The notes below the pieces were generated by a model. It was not told the DNA's origin. It worked only from the letters and a program-made list of their open reading frames with translations, and did no database searches. Shown here in pieces: positions 1-9,412 of a stretch of DNA of 64,000 nucleotides. Location: contig PLZV01000020.1 in the NCBI GenBank assembly GCA_003152315.1, positions 71,997 through 135,996 of the forward strand. The letters are read 5' to 3'. Position 1 is the stretch's first letter. Each line of letters begins with the position of its first letter. The DNA comes from Verrucomicrobiota bacterium (GTDB lineage Bacteria > Verrucomicrobiota > Verrucomicrobiia > Palsa-1439). The position numbers and the translations under genes were made by a program.

Positions 1-1
1 C

Positions 2-1018
2 GGCTGGGTCACCGGCCACAGCTACTCGGTGTACGGCGCGCTCGCCAACGGCGCGACCACCCTCATGTACGAAGGCGCGCCGAACTGGCCCGAGCCCGAC
101 CGTTTCTGGCGCATCATCGACAAATACAAAGTCACCATCCTCTACACCGCCCCGACCGCCATCCGCGCCTTCATGCGCTGGGGCGATCAGTGGCCGAACA
201 AACACGACCTCAGTTCCCTCCGCCTCCTCGGCACCGTCGGCGAACCGATCAATCCCGAGGCGTGGATGTGGTACCACAACGTCATCGGTCACAAACGCTG
301 CCCCATCGTCGACACCTGGTGGCAGACGGAAACCGGCTCAATCATGATCACGCCGTTGCCCGGCGCCATCCCCACCAAACCCGGCAGCGGCACGCTACCC
401 TTCTTCGGCGTCGACGCCGCTGTCGTCAACAAGGAAGGCAAGGAACTCCCGCCCAACGTCGGCGGCTATCTGGTTATCCGCCGCCCCTGGCCCGCGATGC
501 TGCGCACCATCTACGGCGACCCCGAACGCTTCCAGCGCCAGTATTGGAGCGAGATCCCGCACGTCTATTTCACCGGCGACGGTTGCCGTCGCGACAAGGA
601 CGGTTATTTCTGGATTATCGGTCGCATCGACGACGTGCTCAACGTCGCCGGCCACCGCATCGGCACCGCCGAGGTCGAAAGCGCCCTCGTCTCGCACCCG
701 AAAGTCGCCGAGGCCGCCGTGGTCGGTCGCCCCGACGCGCTGAAAGGCCAGGCCCTCGTCGCCTTCGTCACCGTTCGCAGCGACGTGAACATCTCACCCG
801 CGCTGAAAGAAGAACTCCGTGCCCACGTCGCCACGCAAATCGGTTCCATCGCCAAACCCGACGACATCCGCTTCACCGACTCCCTCCCCAAAACCCGCAG
901 CGGCAAAATCATGCGCCGCCTCTTGAAAGAAATCGCCGCCGGCGGCGAAGTCAAAGGCGACACGACAACGCTAGAAGACCTAAACGTCATCGCCAAATTG
1001 CGGGCGGATGAGGAGTAG
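2..1018 (+). CDS. acs: Acetyl-CoA synthetase, C-terminal part (5' end outside window)
   Basis: Activates acetate to acetyl-CoA through acetyl-AMP, in the cytoplasm. The reading frame is open from base 2, so about the first half of the usual ~650-residue enzyme lies outside the window. Visible family landmarks are the nucleotide-binding motif [10 protein letters not shown], the YFTGDG segment, the hinge [20 protein letters not shown], and the C-terminal [12 protein letters not shown], whose Lys is the acetylation-regulated catalytic lysine of the family. It ends in TAG just before a small membrane-protein gene. It is a normal housekeeping gene with no visible damage. Confidence 0.95.
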   Translation, partial: GWVTGHSYSVYGALANGATTLMYEGAPNWPEPDRFWRIIDKYKVTILYTAPTAIRAFMRWGDQWPNKHDLSSLRLLGTVGEPINPEAWMWYHNVIGHKRCPIVDTWWQTETGSIMITPLPGAIPTKPGSGTLPFFGVDAAVVNKEGKELPPNVGGYLVIRRPWPAMLRTIYGDPERFQRQYWSEIPHVYFTGDGCRRDKDGYFWIIGRIDDVLNVAGHRIGTAEVESALVSHPKVAEAAVVGRPDALKGQALVAFVTVRSDVNISPALKEELRAHVATQIGSIAKPDDIRFTDSLPKTRSGKIMRRLLKEIAAGGEVKGDTTTLEDLNVIAKLRADEE

Positions 1019-1023
1019 GTGCA

Positions 1024-1344
1024 ATGACAATCCAGGAGCTTTTGATCGGAATATGCTTCACTCAAGCGTTATTCTTTTCAGTTGTCGCGGGAAAACAGTC
1101 GGGAGCTATCGGAATTCTGATCGGTGTGATCGTAGGATTGGCACTGGGATTTGCTGGGCTCTTGGGAGTAAGGGCCACGTTCAACCGGGTGAACCGACAT
1201 TCGCAGCTCGGAAAGCGAAAGCCGCAATTTCTTTGGATGATCTTCTCATGGTTTCTATTTCTTGTTCTACTAGTATCAATCGTTGGCCTCGGCATTTTGG
1301 GAAAGTTTGTTACTAGATTGGTCATCCGGTATGTTGCCGCCTAG
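1024..1344 (+). CDS. Small hydrophobic membrane protein, unknown function
   Basis: A 106-residue protein starting 5 bases after the acs stop, so probably co-transcribed with it. Two to three membrane segments are visible: about residues 5-20, a Gly-rich helix at about 27-48, and a long hydrophobic stretch at about 70-100, separated by a basic loop (RVNRHSQLGKRKPQ). I recognise no family. The close spacing to acs and the clear hydrophobic pattern support a real gene; the function is open. Confidence 0.6.
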   Translation: MTIQELLIGICFTQALFFSVVAGKQSGAIGILIGVIVGLALGFAGLLGVRATFNRVNRHSQLGKRKPQFLWMIFSWFLFLVLLVSIVGLGILGKFVTRLVIRYVAA

Positions 1345-1373
1345 CGCCGCGCACTGCAATTCACATCGAACTC

Positions 1374-2444
1374 CTATTTCCCCTTCGCCCGCTCGTATTG
1401 CTTGGGCCAGGCGACGTCTTGATGCAGTTCCGCGACGGCATGTAACGGGAAATACGGGTCGCGCAGAAATTCTCGGGCCATGAGAACCAAATCTGCCTTA
1501 CCAGTGCGGATAATCTCATCGGCTTGGGCCGTCGTGGTAATGAGGCCGACCGCGCCGGTCGCAATTCCAGCTTCGCGGCGGATTCTCTCCGCAAATGGCG
1601 TCTGGTAGCCGGGTGCGGCGGGGACTTTGGCATCGGGAGCGATGCCGCCGGAAGAACAATCAATTAAGTCCACTCCCAACCCCTTCACCATCTTCGCCAG
1701 TTCCACCGACTGCTCAACCGTCCAGCCCTCCGGCTCCTTCCAATCGGTCGCGGAAATGCGGATGAAAAGCGGCTTGCTCTCCGGCCACACCTCGCGAACC
1801 GCCGCAGCGACTTCCCGCACGATTCGGGTGCGATTCTCAAAGGAACCGCCGTACGCATCCTTCCGATGGTTCGCGAGCGGCGAAAGAAATTCATCCATCA
1901 AATAACCATGCGCCGCGTGCAACTCGACAACTTCAAACCCGGCCGCCAATGCGCGCACGGCAGCTTCCCGAAATTTCCGCACAATCCGCTGGATGCGCTC
2001 GACTGTGAGTTCCTCCGGCGCAGGATCGCCGGGATTGAAAGGAATCGGGCTCGGCGCGAGCGGCGTCCAGCCGCCCTTTTCCTTCGAAACGATCCCCTCC
2101 CCTACGCGCGGAGAATACGTGCTGCCTTTGCGGCCGGCGTGCGCCAATTGAATGCCCGGCGCGCCGCCCTGCGATTTGATGAAAGCCGTGATGCGTTTCA
2201 GAAACTCAATGTGTTCGTCCTTCCACAACCCCAAATCTTCCGGTGAGATACGCCCTTCCGGTTCCACAGCAGTGGCTTCTGCAATCACCAGTGCCGCCCC
2301 GCCGCACGCCCGACTCCCCAAATGCACGAGGTGCCAATCGTTGGCGAATCCGTCCTCGCTCGAATACATGCACATCGGCGAAACAACGAGGCGGTTCTTC
2401 AGCGTCAACCCTCGCAATGTAAAAGGTTCGAATAGATGAGGCAT
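1374..2444 (-). CDS. NADH:flavin oxidoreductase (Old Yellow Enzyme, YqjM/NamA type)
   Basis: FMN-dependent ene-reductase of 356 residues, the usual length for the YqjM/NamA subgroup. It should reduce activated C=C bonds using NAD(P)H in the cytoplasm. The N-terminus MPHLFEPFTLRGLTLKNR is typical. SPMCMYS carries the Cys that tunes FMN in the YqjM class, QLAHAGRKGS and ELHAAHGYL carry the substrate and FMN-binding His residues, and the C-terminal GLITTTAQADEII...DLVLMARE is the phosphate-binding end of the TIM barrel. No signal peptide. It stands alone on the minus strand; the physiological substrate cannot be told from sequence. Confidence 0.92.
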   Translation of the reverse strand: MPHLFEPFTLRGLTLKNRLVVSPMCMYSSEDGFANDWHLVHLGSRACGGAALVIAEATAVEPEGRISPEDLGLWKDEHIEFLKRITAFIKSQGGAPGIQLAHAGRKGSTYSPRVGEGIVSKEKGGWTPLAPSPIPFNPGDPAPEELTVERIQRIVRKFREAAVRALAAGFEVVELHAAHGYLMDEFLSPLANHRKDAYGGSFENRTRIVREVAAAVREVWPESKPLFIRISATDWKEPEGWTVEQSVELAKMVKGLGVDLIDCSSGGIAPDAKVPAAPGYQTPFAERIRREAGIATGAVGLITTTAQADEIIRTGKADLVLMAREFLRDPYFPLHAVAELHQDVAWPKQYERAKGK

Positions 2445-2508
2445 GCTTCTGTTGGCCCTGTAGTCGCAGGCTTTAGCCCGCGTTCGGAGTTGTTCCTAAA
2501 TCCGCAGC

Positions 2509-3570
2509 TTACGCAACGTCTTCGACTGTCTTCTTGCCCGCCTTGCGGTCAGCGTACTGCTGCTCAATCCATTCGTACGTGGGTTTGAGACCTTTGCGGA
2601 TCGAAATGCCGGGCTCCCAGCCGAGGACCTGCTTGATAAACGTATTATCGCTATTGCGCCCCGCCACGCCTTTCGGCGCACTGAGATCGTATGTTCTCTT
2701 CAGCTTAACGCCGCCGATTTGCTCAGCGACACTCACTAGCTCATTGATCGAAATCAGTTCGCTCCGGCCAAGGTTAATCGGCGTGGCAATCAACTCGTCG
2801 GTGTGCACGATCGTATCGATGCCTTTCGTGCAATCGTCGATGTACATGAAACTGCGGGTCTGCCCGCCGTCACCCCAGATGTTGATCTCCTTCTTGCCGC
2901 TGTCCTTTGCGAGGATCACCTTCCGACAGATCGCTGCCGGGGCTTTTTCACGACCGCCATCCCACGTGCCCCACGGCCCGTAAACATTATGGAACCGCGC
3001 AATGAAAGTCTTCAACCCGCGCTCCGCCCAGTATTCCTGGCAGAACATTTCCGACACCAATTTCTCCCAACCGTACCCGCGCTCCGCGAAAGCCGGGTAG
3101 GCATCGGACTCCTTCAGCGCGCGACAATTCGGGTCTTCCTGCAGCTTGGTATTGTAAACGCAGGCCGACGACGCAAAGAAATAGCGCTCCGCCCCCGCAT
3201 TGTACGCCGCCTCGATCAGGTGCGTGTTGATCAGGATGCTTCGCAGACAGAGAATGCGGAACCGTTCGATGAATCCCATCCCGCCCATGTCGGCCGCCAA
3301 ATTGTAAACCTCCACCGCATCCCGAACCGCCACTTTGCAATTCGCTTCCTCACTGAGATCCAGGCACAGGCACTCGACACCCGGCACGCGCTGATACCAA
3401 TTCGCCAACGGCTTCTTGTCCACCGCGCGAATCCGACTAAAACCCTTGTCGTGAAAATAGCGCGCCAACGCTCCCCCGATAAACCCTCCCCCGCCCGCGA
3501 TGACAATCAAGTCATCCTCTTCCAATTTCCGTCCCTGCGTCTTTGGTGCGGCTGTCGTTGCCTGCTTCAT
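2509..3570 (-). CDS. gme: GDP-mannose 3,5-epimerase-like NAD-dependent sugar epimerase
   Basis: Short-chain dehydrogenase/epimerase of 353 residues, likely converting GDP-D-mannose to GDP-L-galactose for surface polysaccharide. The NAD motif GGGGFIGG is at residues 26-33. NLAADMGGMGF (90-100), SSACVY with Cys137, Y166-x3-K170, RFHNVYGP and the loop GGREKAPAAICRK with Lys209 match the plant GME family closely, including its Cys/Lys acid-base pair. The start is the ATG at 3570; an upstream in-frame extension is basic, low in homology and less plausible. It could act on a related GDP-hexose, but the full motif set makes GME the best call. Confidence 0.85.
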   Translation of the reverse strand: MKQATTAAPKTQGRKLEEDDLIVIAGGGGFIGGALARYFHDKGFSRIRAVDKKPLANWYQRVPGVECLCLDLSEEANCKVAVRDAVEVYNLAADMGGMGFIERFRILCLRSILINTHLIEAAYNAGAERYFFASSACVYNTKLQEDPNCRALKESDAYPAFAERGYGWEKLVSEMFCQEYWAERGLKTFIARFHNVYGPWGTWDGGREKAPAAICRKVILAKDSGKKEINIWGDGGQTRSFMYIDDCTKGIDTIVHTDELIATPINLGRSELISINELVSVAEQIGGVKLKRTYDLSAPKGVAGRNSDNTFIKQVLGWEPGISIRKGLKPTYEWIEQQYADRKAGKKTVEDVA

Positions 3571-3694
3571 AAGATTCAATCGGCTTGAGTTGCAGTCAGT
3601 CCCGGCCGCCCGACCATCGGGCCCGCCGAACACTGTCCTGTTTCGCCAAAAAATTTGGCGGAGGGGGATCCTTCTGCGCCCTTTTTGCCATTTG

Positions 3695-3910
3695 GTGCTC
3701 CGGGCCATAAGGGTGGATTCGCCACCTTGGGCCAATACGTCCCAAACCCTCTCGAAATCCCTTAAAAACTACCGCCTCCAGGCAAATCTGAGTCAGACCG
3801 CGCTTGCTGTCAAGCTCGGGGTGACCCTAAGCGCCATCGGGAGATGGGAACGGGGTCGGGCTATGCCGAATAGACGGTCATGGCCAGAGTTACGGGCGCT
3901 ACTGGCTTGA
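3695..3910 (+). CDS. Stray XRE-type helix-turn-helix ORF, possibly a fragment
   Basis: The last ~55 residues form a recognisable XRE/HTH_3 domain: LKNYRLQANLSQTALAVKLGVTLSAIGRWERG, followed by RAMPNRRSWPELRALL. Such domains bind DNA. No ATG lies close to the domain. GTG at 3695 or 3713 are the nearest in-frame starts; the only ATG further up lies inside the neighbouring epimerase. It ends about 50 bases before the decayed comM relic on the other strand. With no clear ribosome site it may be the remnant of a longer gene rather than a working regulator. Confidence 0.4.
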   Translation: MLRAIRVDSPPWANTSQTLSKSLKNYRLQANLSQTALAVKLGVTLSAIGRWERGRAMPNRRSWPELRALLA

Positions 3911-3962
3911 TTCTGACCTCCGACTCGGTACTGGCCTTTGGCTTATTCACAACCCCGTACCC

Positions 3963-5016
3963 TCACGGATTCATGGCGGCCACCAGCATTACATTCGCGG
4001 GAAAGGCCATCGTGCCGCTGGCGCGCGAGATCACGACCCGCCCTTCTTCGAGCGGCTCGCGCAACGCTTCGAGCACGTCGCGGTGGAACTCCTGCAATTC
4101 GTCGAGGAACAGCACACCGTTGTGCGCTAGGCTGATCTCGCCGGGCGTGAGATTCGCCGTGCCACCGAGCAAGCCCGCGTTGCTCGTCGTGTGATGCGGC
4201 GAGCGGAACGGACGCGTGGCGACCAACGCCTGTCTCTTGGGCAACAAACCGAGAATGCTGTGGATCTTGGTCGTCTCCAGTGCCTCGTCGAGATTCGAAT
4301 TCGGCAGCACCGTCGGCACCCGCTTCGCCAGCAACGTCTTGCCGCTACCCGGCGGACCAATCATCAAAATGTTATGGCCGCCCGCCGCCGCGTCTTCCAG
4401 CGCGCGTTTCACATGCTCCTAGCCTTTGACATCGACGAAATCGACATCGTAACTGCGTTGTTCCTGGAAAATCCTGGCGGGATCCTCGCGAAGCGGTTGC
4501 AGTTCCGTTTGCCAGCTAAAAACTCCGCAACCTCGCGCAGGTTTTTGGCGGGATACACATCAATGCCCTGGACCACCGCCGCTTCCACCGCGTTGTCCGC
4601 GGGAACGATCAGCCCGCGCTTCTTCTGGTCGCGCGCGCAAATCGCAATCGGTAACACGCCGTTGACGCTGCGGACTTCGCCGCTGAGCGCGAGTTCACCC
4701 ACGATGGCGTAGTCATCAAGGTCTTTGGCGACGATCTGTTCGCGCACAGCGAGGATTCCCACCGCAATCGGCAAATCAAAATTCGGCCCTTCCTTTTTTA
4801 CATCCACCGGCGCCAAATTCAGCGTCAGTCTACCCACTACAAACTTGAATCCACTATTCTCAATCGCGGTTTTCACCCGATCGCGGGATTCTTTGACAGC
4901 AGCATCGGGAAGACCAACAATGATGACTTGCGGTTGTCCCCAGCCAGAATTGACTTCGATTTCTATCGGGTAAGCGTCGACCCAAGAACGGCTGCAGAAT
5001 GAACTTTAGCCAGCAT
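3963..5016 (-). pseudogene. comM: Decayed comM/yifB (Mg-chelatase-like AAA+ ATPase)
   Basis: Intact YifB/ComM proteins (~510 residues) are AAA+ helicases that aid branch migration in natural transformation. From the ATG at 5016 the relic reads MLAKVHSAAVLG, then loses one G near 4982 and resumes in another frame as VDAYPIEIEVNSGWG, GLPDAAVKESRDRVKTAIE. A second one-base loss near 4509 (in an A run) shifts the frame again within AEFLAGK-TELQPL. A TAG at 4419-4421 replaces the expected Gln in DVKG(Q)EHVKRAL. The Walker A motif GPPGSGKT and the Walker B region LFLDELQEF are intact after that. The gene breaks off with a TGA right after VAAMNP, where the C-terminal third should follow. Four independent lesions make it non-functional. 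Confidence 0.88.
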
Positions 5017-5250
5017 CCAAAAAGCAATAGCGCAAAGCCTCGCTCAAGTCGAACGAGTTTTCTGCGTTCAGTGGGAACCGGTAAGTAGATCGTGACCCAC
5101 TGTGGTGAAGTTGCAGGCGTTGAGCGTATTCAGTTTGGTGGCGCCGGGCGCGGTAGATGTGAGCCGTTGGTGCCCAGTCTTTTACTCTTGTGGACGGAGG
5201 CGCCATCTTCTATTGTCATGGTCGAGCAGGTTAACTGAACTTTTCATGAT

Positions 5251-7242
5251 ATGACGCTTACCGCAAGAGCGTTCACGTACGCAATTGGCCTCTTTCTGAT
5301 CGCGACCATCAGCATTCGCCCGGCGATTGGGAAGACGGGATCCGCAGTCATCATTTCTGAAGACGATGCAAGCTACACGCTGTCCAACGGTATCGTCACG
5401 GCCCGGATAGGCAAAACCAACGGCAATCTTCTTTCACTGCAATACAATGGCATTGAAATGCTGGACTCAGCCGGGCGCGCGGCCGGCTATTGGTCGCACT
5501 CCGCCGCGGGCCCGAGCGTCAGCCATGCGATTACCATCGACCCAAAGACGAACGATGGCCGTCGTGGGGAAGTTTCTGTCAAGGGCATCTCTGGGGGCGC
5601 ATTGATGGGAAGCGGCCCGGGTGGCAGCACTGCTGCTGACATTGAGATTCGCTACACGCTCGACCGCGGAGCCTCGGGTCTTTACACGTATTCGATCTTC
5701 GAGCACAAGCCCGACTACCCGGCAACTTCCATTGGCGAGGCGCGGTTTTGCGTCAAGCTTCGCGATGAGGTGTTCGACTGGATGACCGTGGATTCCCGCC
5801 GTAATATGAAGATGATCACCGCTTACGATTGGGACCATGGCACACCGATGAACATGAAGGAAGCCCGTCGCATGAACAGCGGCACCTACAAAGGGCAAGT
5901 CGAACACAAGTATGATTACTCTGCCAACCAGTTCGATGTGTTGGCATGGGGTTGGTCCAGCACGGAAAGGCATGTCGGCATTTGGTTCATTAATCCGACC
6001 ACTGAATACTTGAGCGGCGGGCCAACCAAGTTCGAGCTTTCCGCGCACCGCGACGCCACGTTTACCGACAGCCTTACCGCTCCTGCGCCGCCGTGTCTGT
6101 TGAATTATTGGCGGGGCAGCCACTATGGGGGAAGTCAATGCGAGATCGGGCAGAGCGAGGCATGGACCAAGGTGATCGGTCCGTTCCTAATCTACTGCAA
6201 CGCTGGCGCCACTCCTCAGGCGATGTGGAATGGCGCCCTTGCGGAATCCAGGAGACAATCCGCCGCCTGGCCGTTCGACTGGGTCGCCGGCGTGGACTAT
6301 CCTCACAAGAACGAGCGGGGTACGGTTTCCGGGCAGTTGATTCTAAAAGACGCGCAAGCGCCGAAGGCCCGGACAACCAGCTTTCTCGCAGGCTTGACCC
6401 ACCCGGATTACCTGCCGCAAGGCAAAGCACGCGGAGGCGGGCAGCCGGTTGACTGGCAGCGAGACGCCAAGTATTACGAGTTTTGGGTTCGCGGCAACGC
6501 CGACGGCCGTTTCACCATTCCGAATGTTCGCCCGGGCACGTATACGCTCCACGCCATCGCCGATGGTGTTTTGGGAGAATTCACGAAGACGGACATACGG
6601 GTCGCGCCGGGCGGAGTGCTTCAGCTTGGCAAACTGGATTGGCAACCCGTTCGCCACGGCCGGCAGCTTTGGGACATCGGCATTCCTAATCGAACCGGAG
6701 CCGAGTTCTTCAAGGGTGACGACTGTTTTCATTGGGGTTGGTATCTCGAATACCCCAAACTTTTTCCTAACGATGTCAATTACGTCGTTGGGAAGAGCGA
6801 TTATCGCAAGGACTGGTTTTTCGAACAGGTTCCCCACAATGAGAACCCCGACAATACCACTGGTCAGGGTGATGGCCGCAGCACCTCGTGGACAGTGAAA
6901 TTCGACCTCCCGAAAACCCCGACCGGTACGGCAACGTTGCGGCTGGCAATTTGCGGCGTCGGAGCCAAGAGCCTTCAAATCGCGGTCAACGACAAGCCCG
7001 CGGGTGAGGTCACCGGGTTGAACTACAATGCCACGATCAACCGCGACGGTATCGGCGGGTACTGGGTCGAGAAGGATGTGTCATTTGACGCCTCGCTGAT
7101 GAACAGCGGCTCTAACGTGCTCACGCTTACTATTCCCCCCGGCGGCCTGATGAATGGCATCATTTACGATTACCTTCGACTCGAATTGGATGAGTCACCC
7201 GCCACTCCCTCCGCAAACGAAAAGTCCACGGGCGGGACCTGA
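5251..7242 (+). CDS. Secreted rhamnogalacturonan endolyase (PL4-like)
   Basis: A 663-residue lyase with an N-terminal signal peptide (hydrophobic FTYAIGLFLIATISI, then Ala-rich cleavage region ~25). It should cleave the rhamnose-galacturonate backbone of RG-I by beta-elimination outside the cytoplasm. The N-terminal catalytic beta-sandwich shows the PL4 pattern: YTLSNGIVTARIGKTNGNLLSLQYNG, then GQVEHKYDYS, VLAWGWSS, HVGIWFI and LLNYWRGSHYGGS. A middle FN3-like domain contains FTIPNVRPGTYTLHA, and a C-terminal CBM-like domain ends with DYLRLELDE, giving the three-domain PL4 layout. It runs towards the convergent symporter gene, 20 bases away. It differs clearly from the second PL4-like protein at 14238-16583. 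Confidence 0.88.
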   Translation: MTLTARAFTYAIGLFLIATISIRPAIGKTGSAVIISEDDASYTLSNGIVTARIGKTNGNLLSLQYNGIEMLDSAGRAAGYWSHSAAGPSVSHAITIDPKTNDGRRGEVSVKGISGGALMGSGPGGSTAADIEIRYTLDRGASGLYTYSIFEHKPDYPATSIGEARFCVKLRDEVFDWMTVDSRRNMKMITAYDWDHGTPMNMKEARRMNSGTYKGQVEHKYDYSANQFDVLAWGWSSTERHVGIWFINPTTEYLSGGPTKFELSAHRDATFTDSLTAPAPPCLLNYWRGSHYGGSQCEIGQSEAWTKVIGPFLIYCNAGATPQAMWNGALAESRRQSAAWPFDWVAGVDYPHKNERGTVSGQLILKDAQAPKARTTSFLAGLTHPDYLPQGKARGGGQPVDWQRDAKYYEFWVRGNADGRFTIPNVRPGTYTLHAIADGVLGEFTKTDIRVAPGGVLQLGKLDWQPVRHGRQLWDIGIPNRTGAEFFKGDDCFHWGWYLEYPKLFPNDVNYVVGKSDYRKDWFFEQVPHNENPDNTTGQGDGRSTSWTVKFDLPKTPTGTATLRLAICGVGAKSLQIAVNDKPAGEVTGLNYNATINRDGIGGYWVEKDVSFDASLMNSGSNVLTLTIPPGGLMNGIIYDYLRLELDESPATPSANEKSTGGT

Positions 7243-7262
7243 TCGCCTCATTCTGCGGGACT

Positions 7263-9377
7263 TCATCCAACGCCGACGCGCAACAGGGCCAATAGAAGCA
7301 GGAGGATGACACCGACAATGGCCCAACATCCAAAGAACCCCATCGCGTCTTGCCGCGTCCATTTGGTGAATTCCAAGTTGCTGCGCGGAAACAGTTTGAG
7401 ATGATCGAATCGATGCGGCTGCATTTTGCTCAAGGCAACCGCTTTTTCATCTTCTTCAGGCGTCGGCGCGACCGGGGTTTTCATCTTGGCGTAGAATCGA
7501 TCTGCCAGGTCCCGGTCCCCCGCCTTGAAACAGAAACTCAGTCCGATGAGCATAACAAACGGGAATAAACCATCGAATAGCCAACGGGTCGCCAGCAATC
7601 CAGCCGGGGAGAATTTCTGGACTGGAACGCCCAGGCAATGCAGGGAAAAGGTTTCCACATTAAAGCGTCCAATTCCTTCCAGGGGAGACTGTGGATTGCG
7701 AGGATCAATCCGGGCTACTCGGTCAAAGAAAACGGCTGCGGGCAGAACCAGGTGGGGCTTGCGGATCGCCTGTCCCTGTCGTTCGGCCAGCCCAGCTGCC
7801 ACATCTGCGGCAGTCGCCCCCGTGGTGATGTCGATGCTTCGCTCGGGTGTTTGAGCCGTCAGAGCCGGCAATTGTCGAAACCATTGAAACTGCGGCGACA
7901 CCCAGGGAACCAATCCAATTCCGACGACCCACACGATCAAGCCGACGACAATGGCCTGCGCGACAATTCGCCGCCAAAAGAAGATCAGGAAAACAACCGC
8001 CCCAAAGAACGTGTTGAACGTAATCAACATCGTCAACGCCTGGATCACGCCGGTGAACAGCATGGCAAACAGGATGCCCACCGAGAGCACGACAAAGATG
8101 GCCAGTTGGCCTACGCGAAAGTAATGGTCTGGAGAACGTCCTCTAACCAACGGCTCATAAAGGTTGCGAGTTGCCAGCGCGGAGACGGAGACGGAACTAA
8201 TGCCAACCGAGGGCATATGTCCCAGCAACATGCCGGACAGCATCAATCCCATCAGACCAGGACCGAGTAACATCGTGGAGAGCGAGCCCCAGGCATTGTC
8301 CGCATCGGCCAGGCCCGAGGGGAACGCCGCTACTGCCAGTAATCCGCAAAATGCCCAGCCAATAAGGACGAGGCGTTTCATAAAACCGCCCGAGATCATC
8401 CCGAACCGGGCAGTGTTCTCATTCCGTGCCGATCCACCACCGGCCATGTTGTGCATCAGGCCAAGGATTTGAACCAGGCTGGCAAACGTGATGGCGAGAA
8501 TGGTGTACCAGGTGTACTCGCTCGTCGCGACCGTACCGACAAGTTGAAATTTGTAGGGCGACACAATCTGATGCAGTCCGCGAAACCCGCCGACCCGATG
8601 AAGCCCCAAAGGGATTAGCAGGACGGACATCACCAGCACCAACATGCCCTGGATGCCGTCGGCTATGGCGGCCGCTTTCAACCCGCCCAGGCTGATGTAA
8701 ATGGCGACGACGGTCGAATAGACGATGTAGAATGGCAGCGGATGGATGTAGGTGATGAAGGAATGCAGTTCACCGCGCTTGTTCATATTGACGAGGGTGG
8801 TGAATCGCTCAACCGTTGGATCGGGCAGGGTTCCCGCCTCCTTCCGGGTCTGGAGTTCCCGATACTCGGCAAACAGGCCGACCTGCCGGCTCTCCTCTTC
8901 GGTGTAGGCCGACGGCGGCTTCACGATCATGGCGGAGGTAACTTTGAAGGCCGTAAGATTGCCAAGCCCCAGGAGGATCAACGCAATGACGATATTGAAG
9001 CACGCGTAGGCTGAAGCCAGCCCCTTACTGCCGAAACGATCCACAAACAAATCAGCCATCGTGACGAGCCGCGCCCGCCGATACCAGGGTTGGGTGAACC
9101 AGAAAAACGGCGTGATGAACAGCGTCTGGAAGCTGATCCAAAGACCGCCGATACCTTGCCGGAATACTTCACTGGACGACTGCACCGCCCCCATGGAATC
9201 CGTGGCATTCCCGAAATTCAGGAAGAACTGCAATGCCCGTCCCAGCTTCCGGCCGCCGAGATAAAAATCCGCCTGGTTCTTTACACTGCGCGAGGTGTGG
9301 ACACCGATCAGGAGAAGCGCAATCAGGAACAGGAGGATAATCGCCAGATCAAGGACATGTAGGCCCCAGATATGCAT
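7263..9377 (-). CDS. Sodium:solute symporter (SSS family)
   Basis: Integral inner-membrane transporter of 704 residues, probably bringing sugar or uronate products of the locus into the cell with Na+. The N-terminal part HVLDLAIILLFLIALLLIGV, the signature region SVKNQADFYLGGRKLGRALQFFLNFGNATDS, and about 12-14 hydrophobic segments fit the SSS family. It is longer than the ~500-residue norm because of soluble insertions around residues 150-200 and 530-610. ATG at 9377 is chosen over an upstream in-frame start because the usual N-terminus begins here. It follows the LacI regulator by 35 bases and forms the end of an oxidoreductase-oxidoreductase-regulator-transporter operon. The substrate is not visible. 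Confidence 0.9.
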   Translation of the reverse strand: MHIWGLHVLDLAIILLFLIALLLIGVHTSRSVKNQADFYLGGRKLGRALQFFLNFGNATDSMGAVQSSSEVFRQGIGGLWISFQTLFITPFFWFTQPWYRRARLVTMADLFVDRFGSKGLASAYACFNIVIALILLGLGNLTAFKVTSAMIVKPPSAYTEEESRQVGLFAEYRELQTRKEAGTLPDPTVERFTTLVNMNKRGELHSFITYIHPLPFYIVYSTVVAIYISLGGLKAAAIADGIQGMLVLVMSVLLIPLGLHRVGGFRGLHQIVSPYKFQLVGTVATSEYTWYTILAITFASLVQILGLMHNMAGGGSARNENTARFGMISGGFMKRLVLIGWAFCGLLAVAAFPSGLADADNAWGSLSTMLLGPGLMGLMLSGMLLGHMPSVGISSVSVSALATRNLYEPLVRGRSPDHYFRVGQLAIFVVLSVGILFAMLFTGVIQALTMLITFNTFFGAVVFLIFFWRRIVAQAIVVGLIVWVVGIGLVPWVSPQFQWFRQLPALTAQTPERSIDITTGATAADVAAGLAERQGQAIRKPHLVLPAAVFFDRVARIDPRNPQSPLEGIGRFNVETFSLHCLGVPVQKFSPAGLLATRWLFDGLFPFVMLIGLSFCFKAGDRDLADRFYAKMKTPVAPTPEEDEKAVALSKMQPHRFDHLKLFPRSNLEFTKWTRQDAMGFFGCWAIVGVILLLLLALLRVGVG

Positions 9378-9412
9378 GGTTCGGCAACACTGCAATCATG
9401 ATCGATGTTGCG

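Noticed and set aside
3500-3694. Upstream extension of the XRE-type ORF
   Set aside because: It overlaps the epimerase gene antisense and has no HTH or other recognisable sequence.
5006-5206. 66-codon minus-strand ORF between the comM relic and the PL4 gene
   Set aside because: Overlaps the comM start in another frame, no recognisable family, composition of chance frames.
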